64,000 nucleotides of DNA from Microvirga mediterraneensis (lineage in GTDB: Bacteria; Pseudomonadota; Alphaproteobacteria; Rhizobiales; Beijerinckiaceae), in assembly GCF_013520865.1 (NCBI RefSeq), contig NZ_JACDXJ010000001.1, forward strand, positions 3,767,501-3,831,500. Direction: 5' to 3'. The notes beneath the pieces were generated by a model. The model searched no databases, was not told the origin of the DNA, and saw nothing but the letters and a program-made list of their open reading frames with translations. This document shows, one piece after another, positions 49,371 to 58,600 of the stretch; the first letter of the stretch is position 1, and the number at the start of each line of letters is the position of its first letter. A program made the position numbers and the translations under genes.

Positions 49371-50467
49371 GGCTGAGCGTCGGTCAGTTTCAGTTCCTGC
49401 GCCATCATATCGATGGTCTTCAAGGCGTCCTTGTCCTGCGCCAACGCCTCCCTGGCGCGGCGGGCGGCAGCAACGGCTTTATCACGCTGGCCCAGAACCG
49501 TATAGGAGCGCATCAGTCGCGCCCATTCCTCCGCCGTACCGCCCTGAGACTCGAGGCGACCGGCGAGGCCCGCCACCATGCCGGCGATCGCCTCGGGGCC
49601 GATCCTCTGCGATTCGCTAGCCGGATTCGCCGCCTGAGGAGCGCCGAGGGCGGCGAGCTCCTGCTTCACGGCTTCGACCCAGGGCGCATCGGGAGGCGAG
49701 GAGGACAGAAGCTCCGTATAGGCAGACTTGGCCTTCTCGACCTGTCCATCCTGGACAGCCGCGCGGGCGACATAGAAGCGCGCCTTCGGCGATGTCGGAT
49801 CGAGCTTGAGCGCCTGCTCGAAGGCAGCCTGCGCATCATCCGACACGAGCCCGTCCCTGGCCATCACCAGAACCTCGCCGTAATTCGCGAAGCGGTCGGC
49901 GGTCGGCGGCAGATAGCGGGCCGCAGCCTCATAGGCCCTCGCGGCATCGTCGATGCGCCCCATGCGCAGGTAGACCGGAGCGATCACCTCCCAGCCGCGG
50001 CCGTCCTGCGGGTTCTTTGCCAGATGGGATTCGATCTGGGCCACGGCCGTCATGAGGTCGACATTGCCGGCCTGCTGCGGCGCCTGTTCGGCGGCGGGCC
50101 GGCTCAGCGACTGCGGCGAGCCATAGATCTCATAGGTCGCGAGCGCCAGGATCGGGATGATCGACACGGCCAGGGTCGAAGCGGCGCGGCGGCGGCGCAG
50201 GGCCGGCTCTCCCACGGCCGCAAGAGTCTCGCCATGTAAGCCCGTCGCCCGCAGGAGGCGCCGACCGGCTTCGGCCTTGGCGGCCTCGGCCTCGCCCGGC
50301 AGCAGCACGCCGCGCGACAGGTCACGCTCGATCTCGGAAATCTGCTCGCGATAGAACTGCGTGTCCGGATCCACCTGCCGTGCCACGGCGTAATGGCGCG
50401 ACAGCGGCCAAAGCACCGCCATCACGGCCGCCGCCGTCATCGCCAGGAGAATGATCCAGATCACCAT
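49367..50467 (-). CDS. ccmI: Cytochrome c biogenesis protein CcmI
   Basis: CcmI (CycH) is the chaperone that binds apocytochrome c for the haem lyase. The 366-residue protein has a transmembrane helix at residues 1-19, a cytoplasmic segment with [16 protein letters not shown], and a second helix near 93-113. A periplasmic TPR region follows ([25 protein letters not shown] and later repeats). It begins the ccm run and overlaps ccmE by four bases. Confidence 0.93.
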   Translation of the reverse strand: MVIWIILLAMTAAAVMAVLWPLSRHYAVARQVDPDTQFYREQISEIERDLSRGVLLPGEAEAAKAEAGRRLLRATGLHGETLAAVGEPALRRRRAASTLAVSIIPILALATYEIYGSPQSLSRPAAEQAPQQAGNVDLMTAVAQIESHLAKNPQDGRGWEVIAPVYLRMGRIDDAARAYEAAARYLPPTADRFANYGEVLVMARDGLVSDDAQAAFEQALKLDPTSPKARFYVARAAVQDGQVEKAKSAYTELLSSSPPDAPWVEAVKQELAALGAPQAANPASESQRIGPEAIAGMVAGLAGRLESQGGTAEEWARLMRSYTVLGQRDKAVAAARRAREALAQDKDALKTIDMMAQELKLTDAQP

Positions 50468-50532
50468 AAAGTCCTATTTACTGCGTGTCCTCCTCAAGCA
50501 CGACGGTGGCACGGTGTCACGCGTAAATATCC

Positions 50533-51930
50533 CTAAGTCGAACTCCTATCCCCGGGGAGTTCGAGGATGGCCCTGAGGCCGCCCGCGGGCGAGGCGTCCA
50601 GCCTCAAGGTGCCGCGATAGAGGGCCGCCAAGTCGCTCACGATCGACAGCCCCAGGCCCGAGCCGGGTTTGGTTTCGTCGAGCCGGCGACCGCGCTTGAG
50701 CACCTCCTCCCGGGCCGCCTCCGGCAGCCCGGGCCCGTCGTCGTCGATGAGAAGACGAAAGCGGGGCCGATCGTCGTCGCGCAGGATTTCGACCGACACC
50801 GCCACCTTATGGGCAGCCCATTTGGCCGCGTTGTCGATGAGATTGCCGGCCATCTCCTCCAAATCCTGCTTCTCGCCGCGAAAGCGCAGGTCCGGCGGAA
50901 CGGCCAATTCGACCTCCAGGTCCTTGTCCCGATAGATCTTGGCGAAGGTGCGAGCGAGGCCAGCGATGACGGGTTCGGCTTCGGTCAGCGTTCCCAGCGT
51001 TCCCGCGAGCGCCGCCGCGCGGGCGCGGTCGAGATAATAATTCACCTGATCGCGCATGGTCGTCGCCTGCTCGCGAACCCTGGCGGCAACGTCCTCTGGC
51101 GCGTTCTCGGCCTCGTTCATGATGATGCTGAGCGGCGTCTTGAGCGCATGGGCGAGGTTGCCGACCTGCGTGCGGGCGCGCTCCAGGATCTCGCGGTTGG
51201 TGTCGAGCAGGAGGTTCAGCTCGCTGGCCAGGGGAGAAATGTCGCGGGGATATTCGCCCGCGATCCGCTCCGCCTCGCCCCTCCGGATCGCCCCGAGCGC
51301 GCTACGGAGATTGGCGAGCGGACGCAGGCCGAAGCGGATCTGCAGCAGCGTCGTGAATCCCAATCCCATTCCGAGAAGCGCGAAGGTGACCGTGAGCGCG
51401 AAAATGAAATCCCGCACGGCGACATCGATCTCGTCGGCGGGACCGGCGACACGGATGATATATCGCCCATCTTCGCCGAGATCGATGTCGCGTTCGATGA
51501 GGCGCAGGTTACGGTCGTCCGGAGCCTTGCCGTAGCCGCGGCGGATCTGGCCGAAGCGGTCGTCGCCGGAGGCGAGGCTCGGCAATTGCCCGCCGAACAA
51601 GGATTTCGACGACCGTATTTCGCCCAAAGCCGCATTGGGGCGCGCCACCTGCCAGTACCAGCCCGAAAGGGGCAGCTCGAAGCGCGGGTCGCCGATGGGT
51701 CCGAGATCCCGGTCAGGGTCGCCGGGTCCGACGAGGTTGGAGGCGAGCGTGTTGGCGTAGACGAGGAGCCGCTGGTCGAAAGCGCGCTCCGTGTTGTCGC
51801 GATAGAGCGTCGACAGGATGAGACCCGCGATCAGCAGGATCACGAAGCTCCAGAAGACGGAGGAGACCGCAAGCCGGACCGCGATGGGCCGGCTGGCGAA
51901 GCGGCGCACGAACGGCGGCAGACGGCTCAC
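50533..51930 (-). CDS. PhoQ-like sensor histidine kinase
   Basis: The 465-residue kinase has two transmembrane helices (about residues 24-42 and 174-196) flanking a periplasmic sensor. A HAMP region is followed by the PhoQ-type phosphoacceptor GNLAHALKTPLSII (His261). The ATPase domain has GNLIDNAAKW, DDGPGLP and GSGLGLSI. The GTG start overlaps the stop of the response regulator gene (GTGA). It lies 65 bases upstream of ccmI. The signal is unknown. Confidence 0.92.
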   Translation of the reverse strand: MSRLPPFVRRFASRPIAVRLAVSSVFWSFVILLIAGLILSTLYRDNTERAFDQRLLVYANTLASNLVGPGDPDRDLGPIGDPRFELPLSGWYWQVARPNAALGEIRSSKSLFGGQLPSLASGDDRFGQIRRGYGKAPDDRNLRLIERDIDLGEDGRYIIRVAGPADEIDVAVRDFIFALTVTFALLGMGLGFTTLLQIRFGLRPLANLRSALGAIRRGEAERIAGEYPRDISPLASELNLLLDTNREILERARTQVGNLAHALKTPLSIIMNEAENAPEDVAARVREQATTMRDQVNYYLDRARAAALAGTLGTLTEAEPVIAGLARTFAKIYRDKDLEVELAVPPDLRFRGEKQDLEEMAGNLIDNAAKWAAHKVAVSVEILRDDDRPRFRLLIDDDGPGLPEAAREEVLKRGRRLDETKPGSGLGLSIVSDLAALYRGTLRLDASPAGGLRAILELPGDRSST

Positions 51931-52598
51931 GTCTTGGTCTGGCCCGCATCGAGGAGGTATCCCAGGCCCCGGACGGTCTGGATGATGTCGACCCCGAGCT
52001 TCTTGCGCAGGCGGCCGATGAAGACCTCGATGGTGTTCGAATCCCGGTCGAAATCCTGGTCGTAGAGATGCTCGGTCAATTCGCCCCGCGAGACGATGCG
52101 GCCCGTATGATGCATCAGATAGGACAGGAGCCGATACTCGTGGGAGGTGAGCTTCACCGGGTTGCCGTCCACGGCCACGCGGCCGGAGCGGGTGTCGAGC
52201 TTCACGGGCCCGCAGGCGATTTCGCTTGTGGCATGACCGGCCGAGCGCCGCAGCAGCGCGCGGACGCGGGCGAGAAGCTCCTCCATGTGGAAGGGCTTCG
52301 TGACATAGTCGTCGGCCCCGGCGTCGAAGCCCTGGACCTTGTCGCTCCAGCGGTCGCGGGCGGTGAGAATGATCACGGGGGTCTTGCGTCCGTCACGGCG
52401 CCACGCGGTCAGAACCGATACGCCGTCCACCTTGGGAAGGCCGAGGTCGAGAATGATGGCGTCGTAGGGCTCGGTCTCTCCGAGGAACTGCCCCTCCTCG
52501 CCGTCCATGGCGGTATCCACCGCGTAGCCTGCCTGCTCAAGGGCAGTCACGATCTGCTTATTGAGGGTTCTGTCGTCTTCGACAACGAGTAGGCGCAC
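51927..52598 (-). CDS. PhoP-like OmpR-family response regulator
   Basis: The 223-residue regulator has a receiver domain with VVEDD, phosphoacceptor Asp51 (IILDLGLPKVDG) and KPFHMEEL. A winged-helix output domain follows (LTSHEYRLLSYLMHH, NTIEVFIGRLRKKLG, VRGLGYLL). It is the partner of the overlapping kinase. The PepSY-like gene lies upstream on the same strand. Confidence 0.94.
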   Translation of the reverse strand: MRLLVVEDDRTLNKQIVTALEQAGYAVDTAMDGEEGQFLGETEPYDAIILDLGLPKVDGVSVLTAWRRDGRKTPVIILTARDRWSDKVQGFDAGADDYVTKPFHMEELLARVRALLRRSAGHATSEIACGPVKLDTRSGRVAVDGNPVKLTSHEYRLLSYLMHHTGRIVSRGELTEHLYDQDFDRDSNTIEVFIGRLRKKLGVDIIQTVRGLGYLLDAGQTKT

Positions 52599-52617
52599 GG
52601 TTCGAGCTTCCCCTAGA

Positions 52618-52637
52618 GCATCGGAGCGATCCGATGC
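52618..52637. repeat. Short intergenic palindrome GCATCGG-N6-CCGATGC
   Basis: A perfect 7-bp inverted repeat lies between the PepSY-like gene and the response regulator gene, preceded by CTAGA. The GCATCG/CGATGC core recurs in the palindrome at 63761-63788. It may be a dispersed repeat or a regulatory hairpin. Confidence 0.55.
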
Positions 52638-52717
52638 GGAATTCCTTTAACGCCCCTTCCCGGGCGTGAGAACCGGATCCGCTTTCAATGGCGCGGCCCT
52701 TGAGCCCACGCGATGCG

Positions 52718-53032
52718 CTAACGGACCGACTTCACGCGCCCGGAGGAGCCTTCGATCATCACTTGCACGATGCGACCGTCTTTCTGCAGGACTGAGATCA
52801 CATAGACAAGATCATTGCTGTTGCGGCACAGGCTGGCCCGGACCACGTCGGCACCCGGCACCTGGCGACGTGCCGTCATCACGGCGGAGGCCGGTGCGAC
52901 GACGCCCTTGGCGGCCACGGCCTCCTGCATCTCGCGCGGCGGCAGACAATTCTTCAGGGCGGCCGCCGGGCTTTGCGCGAACGCCGCCCCCGACACCCCC
53001 CACAATGCTATGACTAGCCAAACCAGACGCAT
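52718..53032 (-). CDS. Small exported PepSY-like protein
   Basis: The 104-residue protein has a signal peptide (residues 1-20, ending AAFAQ). The C-terminal 45 residues (VYVISVLQKDGRIVQVMIEGSSGRVKSV) match the PepSY pattern of a beta-hairpin with DGR and a TG/SG turn. A cysteine pair (NCLP and LCRN) could form a disulfide. PepSY proteins are often encoded with PhoPQ-like systems and may act as inhibitors or sensors in the periplasm; that role is inferred. The ATG at 53032 is preferred to an upstream start. Confidence 0.72.
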   Translation of the reverse strand: MRLVWLVIALWGVSGAAFAQSPAAALKNCLPPREMQEAVAAKGVVAPASAVMTARRQVPGADVVRASLCRNSNDLVYVISVLQKDGRIVQVMIEGSSGRVKSVR

Positions 53033-53079
53033 GAACCGACCATGACCTTGCCGCAATGAACAAATTCTGAATGCTTCGA

Positions 53080-53108
53080 GGGCCGGTTTCGTGCCAGGAA
53101 ACCGGCCC
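53080..53108. terminator. Strong hairpin at the end of the tail/lysis cluster
   Basis: A perfect 11-bp stem (53080-53090 with 53098-53108) with a 7-base loop separates the phage-derived cluster from the PepSY-like gene. There is no long T-tract on the minus strand, so it may act with Rho or as a stability element. Confidence 0.62.
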
Positions 53109-53127
53109 CATCCCCCTGAAAATGTTT

Positions 53128-53337
53128 CTAATTCAGAATCTGTTTCGTGGCCAGGATCCGGAAAACGGTCGAGGCGATGAAGCTTGCGGCTGCGATGAGC
53201 TGCACGAAGGCTTCCTCGACCGCCCCGGTGGCGAGGGCCGAGCCGTCGAAGCCGAACAGGCCGAGGACGAGGGCCGCGAGCCCGATGAGGTTGGCCCAGA
53301 CCGTACGGCTGGCCAGGATGGTCTTGGTATCGAACAT
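53128..53337 (-). CDS. Holin-like small membrane protein
   Basis: The 69-residue protein has two hydrophobic stretches (about residues 14-30 and 41-60) and a short hydrophilic C-terminus (RILATKQILN). The start SRTVWANLIGLAALV is typical of small proteins encoded with endolysins in prophage and gene-transfer-agent clusters. It directly follows the GH108 gene (1 base between), forming a lysis pair. Pore formation has not been shown; the call rests on position and topology. Confidence 0.72.
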   Translation of the reverse strand: MFDTKTILASRTVWANLIGLAALVLGLFGFDGSALATGAVEEAFVQLIAAASFIASTVFRILATKQILN

Positions 53338-53338
53338 G

Positions 53339-53887
53339 TCAGATATTCCTTGGTGAAGAGGATGCAAGAGACGCGAGCCGGAGAGCTTCCTGCTCGACGG
53401 CGAGGACGCGCCGGCGCCAGCCCAGTCCGAAGACCGGCCAGGTGGCGAGGCGGCCGAGAAAGCCCAGGCGGGCTTTCGTGAGGCGGCGGATCATCTCCGT
53501 GACATCGGCTGCGCGCACGGCACACAGCGTGACCGGCCCGACGATCCCGTCCGCCTCGATCTGGAGGGTGGACTGCAGCATCGCCACCGCCCGCACAGGA
53601 CCCGAATTGACCGCCAGGTCGAAGACGGCGAGGTCGAGCCCCGGCGGAAGCTCGTCTCCTTGCACGGTGTCCCAATAAAGCTGCCGATAGATGGAAACCG
53701 CCTCCCGCCTGGACAGGCGGCGAACATCGGTGACGGAGGCAGGGCGGCCTTTCGCCCGGGAGAGGGTGTCGCGGGTGATGCCGAACTTGGTGGCACCGGC
53801 CGGATCGCGGGGGTGCTGGCTGAAACCGCCCTCATGGCTGAGCACATGGTCGACGGCCTGATCGAAACGCGATGGAGAAGCTTTCAT
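53339..53887 (-). CDS. Glycoside hydrolase family 108 endolysin
   Basis: This 182-residue enzyme cuts peptidoglycan. The N-terminal GH108 domain has the catalytic Glu19 in LSHEGGFSQHPRDPAGATKFGIT. YRQLYWDTVQGDELPPGLDLAVFDLAVNSG follows. A C-terminal peptidoglycan-binding domain 3 begins near residue 95 with LQIEADGIVGPVT. The ATG at 53887 has GAGG seven bases upstream. It lies 9 bases after the DUF2793 gene. Its likely role is release of particles. Confidence 0.9.
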   Translation of the reverse strand: MKASPSRFDQAVDHVLSHEGGFSQHPRDPAGATKFGITRDTLSRAKGRPASVTDVRRLSRREAVSIYRQLYWDTVQGDELPPGLDLAVFDLAVNSGPVRAVAMLQSTLQIEADGIVGPVTLCAVRAADVTEMIRRLTKARLGFLGRLATWPVFGLGWRRRVLAVEQEALRLASLASSSPRNI

Positions 53888-53896
53888 GCGCATTCC

Positions 53897-55435
53897 TCAC
53901 AGTTCCGCCTGCAGGGCGATGAAAGCCTGATTTCCCAGGTAAAGGACGCCGACAGCGCCGGCGACACCGCTGAAGGACACGCCTGCCTGCAGCCTCAACA
54001 CGATCGCCGATGAACCGGCGCCCGTCAGCGTCGTCACCGTCAGGGCTCCCGAGAGCGACACCCAGGCCGACCCGCTGTTGTTGTAGAATCCGATCTGGTT
54101 GCCTGCCGGAAACCCGTTCGTCCAGACGAACGCGCTCGTCGTTACGACAGGATCGGCTCTCATCGGCACGGGCAGCGTATAGGGAAGATCGATGTTGGTG
54201 GTGGACACGCGCTGCCCGAGCGCACCGGCGATGGCAGGGGATCCGCCGCTCACGGCGAGGCGCTGGTAATAGCGCCGGCACCGAAGCTCCTCGATATCGA
54301 GCGGAACGCCCGTCCATGGCGTCGCATAGGTGCCGACCTCGAGCTTCACGCGCTTGAAGGAACACGTGCCCGACGGCTGGAGCCGCACCGTAATGTTGCC
54401 CGTCTCGGTTCCGTCGAGCGTCACGCTCGCCGAACGGCGCCCGCTCCCCGCAGGGATCGTGGCTGCCTTCGAGCCGATGAAGATGGGGAGAGGATCCGAG
54501 GGATCCTCGACGGAGAGCGTCAGGGTCGCGCCTGCGAAACTCGCCGCGCCGAACTCGGCGGCCATGTGGGCAACGTCGATCACTTGGTCGAGTGCACCGG
54601 AGAGCGTCACCGTTCCGTCCGCCCCGAGGCTGAGCGAGCAGCCGCCCGGGCCCCCCTTCCAGCGGTCGAAACCATAAACGCCCGCACCCAGGGTACCGCC
54701 TGAAAACTTGCGCTGGTTCACGAGAAGGGCGGAATTGATCAGGAGGTTCGATCCCGGCACATTGGCGAGACCGCAGGGGAAGGACGCAAGGCCCGTCCGG
54801 TGATCCACCAGCAGCGCATCGTGCCACGCGCTCCCGTCGGCCGAAACACGGATGGAGAAATCGTCGTTGCCGATCAGGCCGGTTTCCGCACGACCGCTGT
54901 AGCCGCGCTGATAGAGCTGCGACAGAACTCCGGCTTCCGTGCTCTTGTTGAGCACGAAGCGCAGGTCCCCTGTGCCGCCTTCATCGGATCCCAATGCGGT
55001 AAAGAGCGTCGCGTTGAGCTTCACCGACAGGCGGTTCAGATCGTCCGCCGTCGTACCGATCCCGAGCCGCTGCAGGTTGTTGATCACATCCGGAACCGCC
55101 CCGGACGGCTTCCATTCGTCGCCGTCGAAAACAACGAACAGGTCTTCGGCCTCCACATAGGCCAGCCAGCCCGGATTCGGCGCGAAGAAGCGCCAGCTTC
55201 CGAGATCGAACAGGGCGACATGGCCTTCCCAGGTGGCGAAGGAGCCTGTTGCGCCGGATCCCACAAGATAGCGGTCTCCCTCTTCGGGCAATGCCGGCGG
55301 AGCGGAGCGGTTGCGTTCCCTGACCGCGAGCTGGACGAGCGCATCGAGGGATGCGAGCGCCTCGTTGTGGGTGACATGCTTCTGCGCCTGCGCGGCCGCG
55401 AGGAGCGGCAGGGCGAGATGGGGTGTTGACGACAT
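53897..55435 (-). CDS. DUF2793 domain-containing tail-associated protein
   Basis: The 512-residue protein begins with a DUF2793 domain: LALPLLAAAQAQKHVTHNEAL, EEGDRYLVG, ATWEGHVALFD and WRFFAPNPGWLAYVE. The C-terminal two thirds are beta-rich, with Gly/Ser-rich stretches like those of tail fibres. DUF2793 genes commonly follow gp15 in alphaproteobacterial gene-transfer-agent and phage clusters, where the product probably binds the cell surface. The endolysin gene follows. Confidence 0.85.
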   Translation of the reverse strand: MSSTPHLALPLLAAAQAQKHVTHNEALASLDALVQLAVRERNRSAPPALPEEGDRYLVGSGATGSFATWEGHVALFDLGSWRFFAPNPGWLAYVEAEDLFVVFDGDEWKPSGAVPDVINNLQRLGIGTTADDLNRLSVKLNATLFTALGSDEGGTGDLRFVLNKSTEAGVLSQLYQRGYSGRAETGLIGNDDFSIRVSADGSAWHDALLVDHRTGLASFPCGLANVPGSNLLINSALLVNQRKFSGGTLGAGVYGFDRWKGGPGGCSLSLGADGTVTLSGALDQVIDVAHMAAEFGAASFAGATLTLSVEDPSDPLPIFIGSKAATIPAGSGRRSASVTLDGTETGNITVRLQPSGTCSFKRVKLEVGTYATPWTGVPLDIEELRCRRYYQRLAVSGGSPAIAGALGQRVSTTNIDLPYTLPVPMRADPVVTTSAFVWTNGFPAGNQIGFYNNSGSAWVSLSGALTVTTLTGAGSSAIVLRLQAGVSFSGVAGAVGVLYLGNQAFIALQAEL

Positions 55436-55489
55436 GGGATGAGTTTTTTCTTTGACTGGAAAACAAAAATACGCAGCGACAACACTCTC

Positions 55490-55602
55490 TCACGTCATCA
55501 CCGGCCTCGTGCCGGTGATCCCGATCGGAAAAGCGCAGCGCTTCACACAACCGAGATGGCCAGGACGGGCCCGGCCATGACGTGGCGGGTGTCATCCTCA
55601 GG
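55490..55602. repeat. Dispersed intergenic palindromic repeat (copy C)
   Basis: The segment between gp15 and the DUF2793 gene has two hairpins: TCACCGGC...GCCGGTGA (about 55498-55520) and ATGGCC...GGCCAT (about 55556-55581), joined by AAGCGC-AGCGCTT. The first matches copy B (11773-11850) on the opposite strand; the second matches the palindrome at 9401-9426. Confidence 0.65.
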
Positions 55603-58600
55603 TCAGCGAACGGCAACCGTCGCGTGACGCTCGAACCCGCGCCCGGCCACGGCGCTCACTTGCGCGATGCGAAGGGTGAGCGTGGATTGAAGCCCACCGA
55701 AATCGGCCATCTCGTCGGCGTTGCCATAGACGAGGAACGGCTGCGTGCTCGTCAGCGTCCTCACGACCGCGCCGCCCTTGAGAATGTCGATCTCGTAGCG
55801 TTCCGCATCCTCGTCGAGCGGAACCTCGATCGCGTCCCAGGCGTCGCCGTTTCGGCGCGCGCGGCGCACCCACTCGAGACGGATGCCGCCGGGTTCGCGA
55901 CGGGCCGAGACCTGGACCGGGCTGAAGGGCTTGAGAGCGTCCCGCCCGACCGTTGCGACAACTTCAGTGACAGCAGGATCGCCATGGTCCCTGCCCGAAG
56001 GGCCGATCCTGTAGCGCCAGGTCGATCCTAGATCCTGCAGGCTCGTGGTGAGAGGCACCACGGCCTCGTCGAGTTTGACCAGGAGCGAGCCTGCCGGCAC
56101 GGCGCGGCCCGCCTCGGGCTCGGATCCGGCGAGGCCGCGCAGGAAGCGCGTGAGACGGTAGACGCGCTCGCCGATCATCTCCGCGCGCGCGGCTGAAAAT
56201 ATCTCCCACCGGCCGTCCGGGCCCTGCAGTGCGAAGAGGTTCCGGCCGCCCAGAGCAGCCTCGTCGTCGATGGCGCTCAAGGCGCCGGAGGAGATCTCCA
56301 CGTCGAGCACGGCGGACGGATCCCAGCGCCAGAGCGGTCCCGGCATGAGCGCCGTCTTCGTGCGCCCGATCACGGCCGGCAGGTCGAGAACGCGGAGAGG
56401 CGTGAAGCTCGTCCCGTTGCCGGAGCGCCAGACCGTCATCGCGCTGGGCCAGGGATCCGCCGCCACAGCGACATATTGCAGAGGCGCGGGATCGCCGAGG
56501 GCCGCCGGCAGATCGAGCACTACGACGGCGGGCTTGCCGGGCACCGGCGGAGGTCGTCTGACGGGCCTTTCGAGGGAGAGGCCCGGCCGCTCGAAGACGG
56601 CAGGCTCCACGGCCCTGGTGCTGATCTTCCGCGTCGGGCCGTCGGCGATGCGCGTGATGCGGTGCAGCTTCTCGCCCGCATCGGTTGGAACCGCGATCAC
56701 GTCGCCCGGTTCGAGCTCCATCCGTCGGGGCGACAGCTCGAACTCGGCGCCCTCGCGCCCGGCCCACAGATCCTGCAGCCAGGTATCGGCGAGGCGCTGC
56801 GCCTCCGCACGCCGAGTGATGACGGCGCTGTCCGCCCTCGCCTCGCGGCGGCTCGAACCGGAGAGACGCCGCGAAGCCACGGTGGCCCGGCGGTAATCCG
56901 TATCGCCCTCGATGAAGCCGACCTCCACCTGCTGGGGCAGTTCGGTTTCCTGCGCGCGGGTGAGCTTGAGCGACGGCTCCTTGTCGTCGAGCACGAGATC
57001 GTCCTTCGTGAGATGCACGACCGCACGCCCGCCGCGACCCTGCCATGCGATGCCGCCGCCACGCGCGACGGCATCGACGCCGAAGAGACGCAGCAGAGGC
57101 TCGACCGCGCCGCGCACGGACATGGGCCGGTCGATCACGTAGCCGTCCACGAAGCCGTCGATGGGAATGGCACCGGGATCGGAGAAGCCGAAATCGCGCA
57201 GGATGCGCGCGATCAGCCGGTCGAGCGTGGCGCCCTCGATGCGCCCGGTGATCCAGTGCCCGGTCTCCCAGTTGCGACCATCGGCCCAGACATTGTCGAA
57301 ATCGGGAAAAGCCGGATAGGGACGCGCATCCCAGGCCCAGACGAAGACGCTGTCCGGATCCACCATGCGCCCATCGTAGGAGGACGAGGGCGGATTATAC
57401 TCCGCGAGGAAACCTCTCTGGGCCGGATCGAACCGCGACAGGATCGCTTCGAGCGTGCGCGCCTGGACGAGATCGTCGCGCACGCCACGCGAGAACGGCG
57501 GATAGGCGGATTCCGACGACTTGGGATCGGGAAACACGTTAGGGCCGTTCGGCCCCTTGTCCACGGCCGGAACGCCGATCTCGGTGAGCCAGATCGGCTT
57601 CGACTGCGGCTGCCAGGAGGTCGCTCCGGTCTCCACGCCGTTCACGCGCTCCACGTGCCGGTTCGACCACCAGGACACGAGATCCTTTGCCCGAAAGATC
57701 CAAGGCTTACCATGAGCGCCGTCCGTGATGGGCCGTCGCGTCTGTACGGCCCGCTCGGACGCATTGGCATAGTACCAGTCGAAGGCCTCGCCGCTTCCCA
57801 GCCGCGCACGCAGATAATCCACATCGTAGATGTTGCGGGCCGCTGACAGGTCCGCATGGTTGGGACCGTCGCGCCAGTCCGAGATCGGCGGATAGTAGTC
57901 GATCCCGACCGCGTCGATATCGTCGCTGGCGAAGAGCGGATCGAGAGGAAAGCGCACCTCGCCGCCGCTGTCGAGAATATGGGCACCGTATTCCGTCCAA
58001 TCCGCCGCATAGACGATCTTCGTAGAGCTGCGGAGGATGTCACGGACCTGTCCCGCGAGCGCCTTGAGCCGCGTGACGGCGGGATAGACGCCCGATGCCG
58101 AGCGCACGCGTGTCAGGCCGACGAGTTCGCTCCCCAGGACGAAGCCGTGAACGCCGCCCGCCTGTTCCGCCAGTTCGGCATAGTGCAGGACCATGCGGTT
58201 GAAGCCCTCAGAGCGGGTAAACCATTGCTCGACTTGCGTTGCGGCCGCAGCCGTTCCATCGGGAGAACCACTCTTCCCCGGCGCGGGATGGCAGGTGATG
58301 CGCCCGCGCCAGGGATAGGGCGGCTGGCCCGTGCCGCCGTAGGGGTCCGGAAGTTCGTTGCCGGCGGGCACGTCCATCATCACGAAGGGGTAGAGAACGA
58401 CCTGGAGCCCGCGCGCCTTCAGGTTCCGGATCAGGCGCTTCACGGATTCGTCGGAGGGTGTGCCGCCATAGGCCGGCGACCCGTTCACGAGCGACACCGC
58501 CTTGGCGTCCGCACGCGTCACGCCCGCCACGGACCACGTGGCTCCGTCATTAGCCTTGGTCTTCACATCCACGCGCGGCTCGACGAGGCATGATCCGGCG

